This document shows positions 20,301 to 25,408 of a DNA stretch of 64,000 bases, piece after piece. The position numbers were made by a program, and so were the translations under genes. Each line of letters opens with the position of its first letter. Within the stretch, counting starts at the first letter, position 1. Where the stretch lies: contig JAIUPL010000012.1 in the NCBI GenBank assembly GCA_020160935.1, positions 99,954-163,953 on the forward strand. The letters are read 5' to 3'. Below the pieces are notes generated by a model. That model searched no databases. It was given only the letters and a program-made list of their open reading frames with translations, and had not been told where the DNA came from. Source of the DNA: Bacteroidota bacterium. Its GTDB lineage: Bacteria > Bacteroidota > Bacteroidia > Chitinophagales > Saprospiraceae.

Positions 20301-21273
20301 TTTCGGCCGTATCACGGCCTACGCCCCCGATCCTTTGCTGGCCGAATGGACGGAAGACTGGATGAAACCACGCCAGGAGCCGCCGCTGGCCATCGAACCG
20401 GAGCCCATTCGCATCATCAGTCCGGGTCACAGCGACAATCAAAGCGGCCTGAACGCCATGCAGCAGTTGATTCCAGCCACGGGCAGCAAGCGGCATTTTC
20501 TGGTGCCGCTGCCACCGGGACTGCACCCGGAATCGCCGGAACTGTTCGGTTTTTTCACCTACGAATTCCGCGTGGGGCACCGCGACGGCTGGAGCACTGC
20601 ACAAGGCCGCTTCGGGCGGGCGTTGAGTTATCAAGGCGTACAACATCCTTATCCTCAATTGATTGCATCGCCCGACCGCAATGAAACACGGATTCGCGTT
20701 TCGGCGCCACATGCGCAGTCGGTGTTCGACGGCCGAGAAGTGACCGGCAAACCCGTGCGCACACAGATGTGGGCGCTTCTGTATGCGCAGGTACGCATGG
20801 CCGACGACAGCGACAACCGCAATGTCCTGCTCGACGACCGCTTTATGCGGCCCATGCCACGTTTCGATGTAGCAGGCGCCTTGCTGCTTGCACAGGATGA
20901 CGACGCGCCGCAACGCTCCCTTGCAGAATGGAGCAATGCCGAAATCAGCGCCTTGCTCAAAAACTACGGCCTGCCCGCCGACAGCCCCCTGAGTGTGTTG
21001 TGTGTGGAAATGATGCCCGGCTCCGAACATTTCGTGATGCGCCGCGAATACGTGGAAAGTTATCAGCACCTGGCCCGCACAATCGACGAGCCCGGCCGCG
21101 CACTGGATTTTATCCGGAACACGGGCGCTATTTTGCAGATTTCGCAGGCCATGGCGCAGGCGCCGCCGGAAGAATTGCTGGCCCGCCCGCTGTCCGACGA
21201 TCTGGGCAGTTACCGGATGCTGCGGACATCGACGCTGACGGCGGTGCCGGAAGTGTGTTGTGTGGATTGTTGA
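17371..21273 (+). CDS. Giant protein of unknown function (1300 residues) with a cysteine-rich tail
   Basis: Second member of the two-gene unit. I do not recognise the family. There is no signal peptide and no membrane segment. The sequence looks like repeated beta-sandwich-type modules with many Pro, Asp and Trp residues (SYRDAFHFTRPRTDRAAIDD near residue 125; LLYGRQYQFRTRFADMTGGG near 470, typical of a fibronectin-like strand). It ends with the striking tail EVCCVDC, three cysteines in the last five residues. Such a tail could bind metal, be disulfide linked or be processed. The 15-base gap to the gene upstream suggests translational coupling. Function remains open. Confidence 0.85.
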   Translation: MEAKISILTFPQRIENERLYFNVLVIPRNFNPLLDDPIQALSPAWVNATLQLRAYVSDSLADYPMLNPAPAFNVLLPDMPTDPDATEIFNTLALRFDISSTATAEAPKATHFARKYLPLSYRDAFHFTRPRTDRAAIDDSYACALDKEKEPAGDFKPDNDQVSWGQVFAFCLRQPAIARKCGFIREAFVDLTPGFLANGGWLFVDFEAGSSYDFADMTAVKRYAARLPKIQAGENRPLFAAVQFRVRLDDMTPPPLNPEMPSAYDELLVESSMYDDGFAKIVHAQQPVSDHMLKETHDPEFPVTNDSGIRLAWDDEQLLIWMNRQMEENPKKPGTQERDDAPMGVFGYRIDVRERSADDANPNAWTSLCEVRNKTDLAIGAALIDSVNQQRELNVEVYPSIPDGRKNKHFWLPAYFAYWTGKSLVLQDEDAIDLFRKDQNTQQDGTPQAAVKNLMYDPVGLENVPLLYGRQYQFRTRFADMTGGGPAASQEPVYAAEAPVATHHFKRHAIPQTVRLQHVLPETDGAYFTENQLVVQRPLLGYPSVLFTGAYPNALDLLKADFDLALGSRDIGIADPDVDRLEIEVAVRALDMDTTVLKHQPQDHFAILYTTTRAFPADLNGDLNIPLVFVDRPVLNFSNSSDLQALGLSDNTLSINDLQELVLPTHRDIQITVRAKCSEKEGYYAHGNSITGMPSRIVTRRAATSETAFFKPTGAPTMIRGIYLRRTEEPKVKAKIKHVFIGSKATPEQSPTLIQRLATAIDVQNKGMSLMGKNGQRWQFGAARAIRHTLAPDNTSITIATEDDLINHWLVPITLLIDRDWSWDGIKPDSIDIFRRKKFALADDWEDEIKVGDVELKKGINIQALSNADRSQTFLCFLDAVEPKSTDPTLFPDEIMVEYRIEPRFKEENPELTVDAPLSLSLLLPITTPPAQMPNIVSAGMAMSRYQRDPSYANTEARQRYLWVEFEKPLDNPRDAYFGRITAYAPDPLLAEWTEDWMKPRQEPPLAIEPEPIRIISPGHSDNQSGLNAMQQLIPATGSKRHFLVPLPPGLHPESPELFGFFTYEFRVGHRDGWSTAQGRFGRALSYQGVQHPYPQLIASPDRNETRIRVSAPHAQSVFDGREVTGKPVRTQMWALLYAQVRMADDSDNRNVLLDDRFMRPMPRFDVAGALLLAQDDDAPQRSLAEWSNAEISALLKNYGLPADSPLSVLCVEMMPGSEHFVMRREYVESYQHLARTIDEPGRALDFIRNTGAILQISQAMAQAPPEELLARPLSDDLGSYRMLRTSTLTAVPEVCCVDC

Positions 21274-21340
21274 GGGGGCGAGGATGGATAGGTGAACGGA
21301 TGGAAACTGATTTTTTTTTTTAAATCTACTGAAAAATCCG

Positions 21341-21450
21341 GTACACTCTACGCATAGTGCCCTTTGTGAAACCTTGGTGTTCTTCGTGGTAAAAATTTTA
21401 CCACAACGGCCACCAAGGTTTCACAAAGGGCACTATGCGTAGAGTGTGCA
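21341..21450. repeat. Long palindrome, CTTTGTGAAACC family, left border of the DGR island
   Basis: An inverted repeat of about 110 bases. The arms start GTACACTCTACGCATAGTGC, continue with CCTTTGTGAAACCTTGGTG and meet at a short AT-rich centre (GTAAAAATTTTAC). It is nearly identical to the inner part of the palindrome at 27325-27575, so the two copies bracket the DGR island. Confidence 0.85.
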
Positions 21451-21487
21451 AATAATGCTAAGGAGCGCGTCCGTATCTCTTTTGGGT

Positions 21488-21495
21488 TATATTTG
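21488..21495 (+). promoter_or_regulatory. -7 promoter element of the M48-like gene, with flanking inverted repeat
   Basis: TATATTTG matches TAnnTTTG. It is enclosed by TTTTGGG (21480-21486) and CCCAAAA (21496-21502), an inverted repeat that could be an operator. Fifteen bases (21489-21503) are identical to the region upstream of the DGR target gene (27245-27259, other strand). Confidence 0.55.
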
Positions 21496-21517
21496 CCCAA
21501 AATCTGCCCCTTTTCAC

Positions 21518-22735
21518 ATGCACCTTCGATTCACCCTTGCGTTTTGTTCGCTTTTTCTCATTCAACACAGCGAAGCGCAGCAACTGCTCCGCCTGAACCT
21601 CGACAAGCGTTGTATTTTCAACAAGGAAAATCCGGATGAGGAATTGTACGCCTTCAGAACCGAAGCGCAGGATGTACCTATGCTCGTCGCCGACATATTG
21701 CGCACAGCCGGGGAAGACACCCAAAATTTCACCCTCGTTCAATCCAATGTCGACAACGTAACAGCCGTGGTGAATGACAACGTCCGCTACCTGTTGTGGA
21801 GCCCTGATTTTTGGGAAACGGCCGATACCCTGTTGCGTTACGCCGCTTTCGCCCATGAAATAGGCCACCACCTGGCAAAACACAGCCTGACACCTGCCTT
21901 GAAACAGATAGAAGAACAGGAAGCAGACTTTTTTATGGGTTATATCCTGAGCATGAAAAACTTCCCGTTTCGTCAGGTGCAGAAACGACTTCCTGATTTT
22001 TTTACAAAATCCTCCGGTGAATACGACCGGGCCAGCGCCTTATCCGCAGGTTATGATCGGGCGCGAAAATCCCTCGAAGTATCCGCGCTTGCTTTTGAAA
22101 ACGACCCGGACTGGAACCGGTTTCAGAAAGCGGAATTTCCCTTTCCGCCGCCGCCCTGCTTTCAGTTTGTGGCCTTGTCGCGCAAGGAAAGTTTTGCTGC
22201 CTGCCGCACGCTCGGCGACGTAGCCAACAGCATTGGCCAGGCATTCGGGCAAAAAGGTTACCCCTACCGTTTTTTGTCGGTACCCAATGAAACGGGCAAG
22301 CCAGAAGGTTTTGCCGTTGTGACCCAACTTGAACAGTATGAAGTCGACGGGCATATTTTCAGAGACCCTGCTTATCGCTGGCAGGAATTGCCGCCGGCTC
22401 AAACATTTTCGTTGACACTCGACTACCTCAAAAGCCTGGTTTTTCCGCGCAAAGCGTATTTGCGCTTGTTCGTAGTGCTGGTGACCCAACAAAGTTATGC
22501 CGCCTCCGGCGAGCAGGTGCCCAAGGATATTGCCAAGTCGTGGGTGAGCCGGGGCCTCAATCGCCTGCCCCAAACCGTCGCCCAAAAACCTTTTTCGGAA
22601 GGCTACTCGGTAGATGTACTGGTGTATGAATTTGAAGTGCCGGAAACCAACCATCGCCCCACCCAACATTGCCCCTGCCACCTCGACGCACGCGCCCACC
22701 TGCGCGCTACGAGGCTGGATGCCTGGCTGAAGTAA
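21518..22735 (+). CDS. Secreted M48-like zinc metallopeptidase-domain protein
   Basis: Protein of 405 residues with a signal peptide ending near residue 20 (QHSEAQ). A zinc-protease motif HEIGHH lies at 113-118, with a downstream EQEAD (Glu135) as likely third ligand, as in M48 peptidases. The first 140 residues align well with the N-terminus of the DGR target gene: both have a Cys-x-Phe-Asn start, then RYLLWSPDFW here against RYILYNPDFL there, then AHEIGHH. The last 200 residues are unrecognised and end with a Cys/His cluster (QHCPCHLDARAH). The ATG at 21518 fits both the signal peptide and the promoter at 21488. The stop codon is directly followed by the ATG of the next gene, indicating an operon. 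Confidence 0.8.
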   Translation: MHLRFTLAFCSLFLIQHSEAQQLLRLNLDKRCIFNKENPDEELYAFRTEAQDVPMLVADILRTAGEDTQNFTLVQSNVDNVTAVVNDNVRYLLWSPDFWETADTLLRYAAFAHEIGHHLAKHSLTPALKQIEEQEADFFMGYILSMKNFPFRQVQKRLPDFFTKSSGEYDRASALSAGYDRARKSLEVSALAFENDPDWNRFQKAEFPFPPPPCFQFVALSRKESFAACRTLGDVANSIGQAFGQKGYPYRFLSVPNETGKPEGFAVVTQLEQYEVDGHIFRDPAYRWQELPPAQTFSLTLDYLKSLVFPRKAYLRLFVVLVTQQSYAASGEQVPKDIAKSWVSRGLNRLPQTVAQKPFSEGYSVDVLVYEFEVPETNHRPTQHCPCHLDARAHLRATRLDAWLK

Positions 22736-23494
22736 ATGACACCCACCCAACAACATTTCTCTATGCTGCTGCTCTCCGACGTTCGTAAAAAACTGCTGCT
22801 GCTCTGGCTTTCCCTCTCTGTTGTTTTGCTGCTGTTTTTTCTGGTACAGGCGCAACACGGCAAATACGATGGCATCGAAGGCACTGCCTGGGGCTGGGTG
22901 TTTGCACAATTGCTGCCAGCGCTTTGCATCCTGCTGGCGGCCACGCTGGCGCGCCGACACACCGGCAAAACGGTGCTGCGTTGGGTGTACCGGAGTATCA
23001 TGGCGCTGGCTGCACTCGTACTAGTGTTTGTGCTGCTTACCCTGCTCGGCATATCGGGTGGGTCGGCAGGCCTGAGTCTGGAAGAAGGTTTTAGCCGTTC
23101 CTGGCGCTACCTGTTGCCACTGCAAGCCTTGCTTTGTACCGTGCTGGGCGTACTTTTTTTCAAAAAAGAAAGCATTTTCCTGCCCAATGAAGCCCTGCTG
23201 CGCAACCATGCCGACCAACTGCTCCGACAGGCAGAAGGCCCGGAAGCGCTGAACCGCCGCCGGGCGCTGGAACTCTTTGTGGCCGCAGAAATGCCTGCGC
23301 TGCTGGATTTTCTGGAAGAAAAAATACGTGCTCGGGATACCGGCGATGCGGCTCTGAATGATGTATTGTTGCTGAAAAACAACTTCACATTGCTACGCAA
23401 GAATACGGATACGGGCCGCCTGAGCGTGGAAGAATCGCGGCGAGAGTACCAGCGGATTTGTGTGGCAACGATCAGTATTATTGAGTGTATTTAA
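22736..23494 (+). CDS. Membrane protein with C-terminal EAD-like helical domain
   Basis: Protein of 252 residues. Four hydrophobic segments are visible (about 20-42, 53-72, 84-106 and 124-144), followed by a soluble, mostly helical C-terminus (about 160-252). That region (from RALELFVAAEMPALLDF through a long helix to GRLSVEESRREYQRI) has the look of effector-associated domains of the EAD11 type. These are adaptor domains of bacterial conflict and programmed-death systems. This assignment rests on pattern alone. The gene starts directly after the M48-like gene and overlaps the reverse transcriptase frame by 35 bases if the latter starts at 23460, so all three are probably one transcript. Confidence 0.65.
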   Translation: MTPTQQHFSMLLLSDVRKKLLLLWLSLSVVLLLFFLVQAQHGKYDGIEGTAWGWVFAQLLPALCILLAATLARRHTGKTVLRWVYRSIMALAALVLVFVLLTLLGISGGSAGLSLEEGFSRSWRYLLPLQALLCTVLGVLFFKKESIFLPNEALLRNHADQLLRQAEGPEALNRRRALELFVAAEMPALLDFLEEKIRARDTGDAALNDVLLLKNNFTLLRKNTDTGRLSVEESRREYQRICVATISIIECI

Positions 23495-24620
23495 TACTGT
23501 GGACGGCACTCTTTTTCCACAAATTTCCGATTTCCAAAATCTGTACCTTGCTTTCAAAAAAGCAAAAACAGGAAAACCATACACACCCAATATTGCCTGT
23601 TTTGAGGCTTGTCTTGAACAACAACTTTTTCAATTGCAGCAGGAACTTGTTTCTCGTTCATATCAACCGGGACAATACCGTGCATTCCTTATTTACGAGC
23701 CAAAAATCAGATTAATATCCGCTGCACCTTTTCGAGACAGGGTGGTTCACCATGCCATTTGCAATGTGATAGAACCCATTTTCGAATCATCTTTTATTCA
23801 AGATACTTATGCCAATCGTCGGGAAAAAGGAACCCACAAGGGAATCAAGCGTTGTCGTGATTTCCTGCGTCAATACAGGTTTGTATTAAAAGCAGATATC
23901 AGGAAGTATTTCCCAAGCCTTGATCTGCACATTTTAAAAAAATTAATCTCCGATAAAATTTCCTGTGCCGATACCCTTGACCTTATTTACAAAATCATTG
24001 ACAACTCTAATCCACAAGAGTTTGTGCCGGATTATTTCGCAGGCGATAATCTTTTTTCTGTTCTTGAAAGAAGGCGAGGGCTTCCTATGGGTAATTTGAC
24101 GAGTCAGTTTTTTGCCAACCTCTACTTGTCGCCGCTCGATCATTTTGTAACCGATACACTACGCCTGCGTTATGTCAGGTACGTAGACGATTTCATCGTA
24201 TTTGCAAACGATAAAAAAACGCTCGCCAACGCTCGCCATCTAATTGAAGGATTTTTAGCCCAACAATTACGGCTACGGCTTCACCCAGATAAAACGCATA
24301 TCACGCCTTGTGAGAAAGGGATTACATTTCTTGGTCAACGAGTATTTCGAACGCACCAAAAATTAAAAAATGAGAATATACGTCGTTTTAGGAAACGAAT
24401 TCGCCGTCGGATAAAAGCATTTAAAGCAGGCAGACTACATCCAGATAAACTGGAACAACAACTTAATGCCTGGCTTGGGCACGCAAAACAAGCGGATACT
24501 TTCCGACTACGAAAAAAAATTCTCCACCAGTTATTTTTTGAAGAACACATCAACATCGCTGAAACACCTGACGGCGTGTGGAAGGTGCTGGAAAGACCAC
24601 GAATGCCCAAAAAGCCATAA
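23460..24620 (+). CDS. DGR reverse transcriptase
   Basis: Protein of up to 386 residues that copies the TR RNA into mutated cDNA. The catalytic YVDD is at 241-244 (RYVRYVDDFIVFAN). The motif GLPMGNLTSQ (Met210 to Gln216) has the Ser-Gln ending typical of DGR enzymes; group II intron and retron enzymes usually have Ser-Pro. The N-terminal DFQNLYLAFKKAKTGK and the RRVVH-like segment (RDRVVHHAICNVIEP) also fit DGR reverse transcriptases. No maturase or endonuclease domain follows. The ATG at 23460 overlaps the upstream gene; a GTG at 23499 would avoid this and start just before the conserved region. The gene is clearly more AT-rich than its neighbours, which suggests transfer or a separate history. 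Confidence 0.93.
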   Translation: MWQRSVLLSVFNTVDGTLFPQISDFQNLYLAFKKAKTGKPYTPNIACFEACLEQQLFQLQQELVSRSYQPGQYRAFLIYEPKIRLISAAPFRDRVVHHAICNVIEPIFESSFIQDTYANRREKGTHKGIKRCRDFLRQYRFVLKADIRKYFPSLDLHILKKLISDKISCADTLDLIYKIIDNSNPQEFVPDYFAGDNLFSVLERRRGLPMGNLTSQFFANLYLSPLDHFVTDTLRLRYVRYVDDFIVFANDKKTLANARHLIEGFLAQQLRLRLHPDKTHITPCEKGITFLGQRVFRTHQKLKNENIRRFRKRIRRRIKAFKAGRLHPDKLEQQLNAWLGHAKQADTFRLRKKILHQLFFEEHINIAETPDGVWKVLERPRMPKKP

Positions 24621-24672
24621 AGTGGCTACAACATAGCCAGTAAATATCTATTTGCCTTATTTCTAACACATT

Positions 24673-25014
24673 ATGCACGATACTGTACTGACCAAAATCT
24701 ATGATTTCTGGAAACTAATCCTGCCCCTGGCAGGCAAATTTCCGCGACAATACAAATTTGTTTTAGGCGACCGAATACAACATTTATCATCCGAACTTAT
24801 GGAACGCGTCGTCGAAGCCTATTTCACTTCAGGCAACATCGAAAACAAACGTTCCATGATTCAAAATGCCAACCTGAAAGTTGAACTCCTGCGCCGATAC
24901 CTGCGCCTGAGCCACGATTTAGGCATTTTATCATTCTCCACCCTCGAACGTCTTCAGCGCCAGGTGGATGAAATAGGTCGTATGCTTGGCGGGTGGTTGA
25001 AAAGCCTGAAATAA
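24673..25014 (+). CDS. avd: Avd-like DGR accessory four-helix protein
   Basis: Protein of 113 residues, almost entirely helical and basic (FPRQYKFVLGDRIQHLSSEL; ELLRRYLRLSHDLGILSF). It matches the length and pattern of the accessory variability determinant (Avd) and the related four-helix S23-type proteins. In the known Bordetella phage system Avd forms a pentamer that binds the reverse transcriptase and the template RNA. It sits 52 bases after the reverse transcriptase gene and just before the TR region, so function is supported by context. Confidence 0.87.
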   Translation: MHDTVLTKIYDFWKLILPLAGKFPRQYKFVLGDRIQHLSSELMERVVEAYFTSGNIENKRSMIQNANLKVELLRRYLRLSHDLGILSFSTLERLQRQVDEIGRMLGGWLKSLK

Positions 25015-25017
25015 AAT

Positions 25018-25199
25018 GCCTGACAGCCTTTTTTATACAAAAAGACTATCAGGCGGTTTGTATGTTCGGCTTTCCGATGGGTTGAACCATCGGAGGCACG
25101 GGAAGTGCGCTGGACTGTACTGTTGCACACTCTGGTCGACACCCGATTGTGGCGACCAAACTCTGGCATACCATGTACCCTGAGGTATGGTGTATAGTG
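25018..25199 (-). ncRNA. Probable structured 3' flank of the DGR template RNA
   Basis: No gene is convincing here. Read on the TR sense strand, the region shows a hairpin at 25074-25093 (CCGATGG with CCATCGG, 6-base loop), a weaker one near 25169-25192 (ATACC with GGTAT) and a 15-pair hairpin with two G-U pairs at 25018-25054, directly behind the avd stop codon. In other DGRs the RNA flanking TR is structured and needed for cDNA priming, so this is a candidate for that role. Confidence 0.45.
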
Positions 25200-25325
25200 C
25201 TGGGCCAAACGGAAGCCATTATTGTTGTTCCGATTGTCAGGTTCATTGTTGTTGCGCTCCGCGACACGTAAGTTACTGGTATTGTTATTGTTCCAGGAAC
25301 CGCCGCGAAGAACTCGAACCGAATT
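25200..25325 (-). repeat. DGR template repeat (TR)
   Basis: 126 bases on the minus strand that match the VR apart from adenine positions. The variable codons are almost all AAC or AAT, giving runs of Asn when translated (GGSWNNNNTSNLRVAERNNN). The 3' end GGCTTCCGTTTGGCCCAGCAC differs from the VR counterpart only at two non-adenine positions, as expected for the IMH*/IMH pair that sets direction. It lies about 80 bases downstream of the target gene stop on the same strand. Confidence 0.92.
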
Positions 25326-25386
25326 GCACACTTCCCATCCTGATTTGTACCAGGACGAACAAAATTGATATTTTTTTCTAAAATTT

Positions 25387-25401
25387 TTCGGCTTCGCCGA
25401 A
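25387..25401. terminator. Short hairpin between TR and target gene
   Basis: TTCGGC with GCCGAA and a 3-base loop, followed on the plus strand by GTCTTTTTT. It could terminate plus-strand (RT-avd) transcription or be the hairpin often found downstream of the VR in DGR targets. The stem is only six pairs. Confidence 0.4.
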
Positions 25402-25408
25402 GTCTTTT

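Noticed and set aside
19357..21069. A 570-residue gene on the minus strand inside the second giant gene
   Set aside because: Rich in His, Gln and Arg without domains, typical for the reverse frame of a GC-rich gene.
12301..21273. Tc-type toxin or contractile injection system genes
   Set aside because: No RHS repeats, spike, sheath or baseplate motifs could be seen, so the resemblance rests on size only.
23460..24620. Group II intron or retron reverse transcriptase
   Set aside because: The enzyme has the DGR-type SQ motif, lacks maturase and endonuclease domains, and is followed by Avd, TR and VR.
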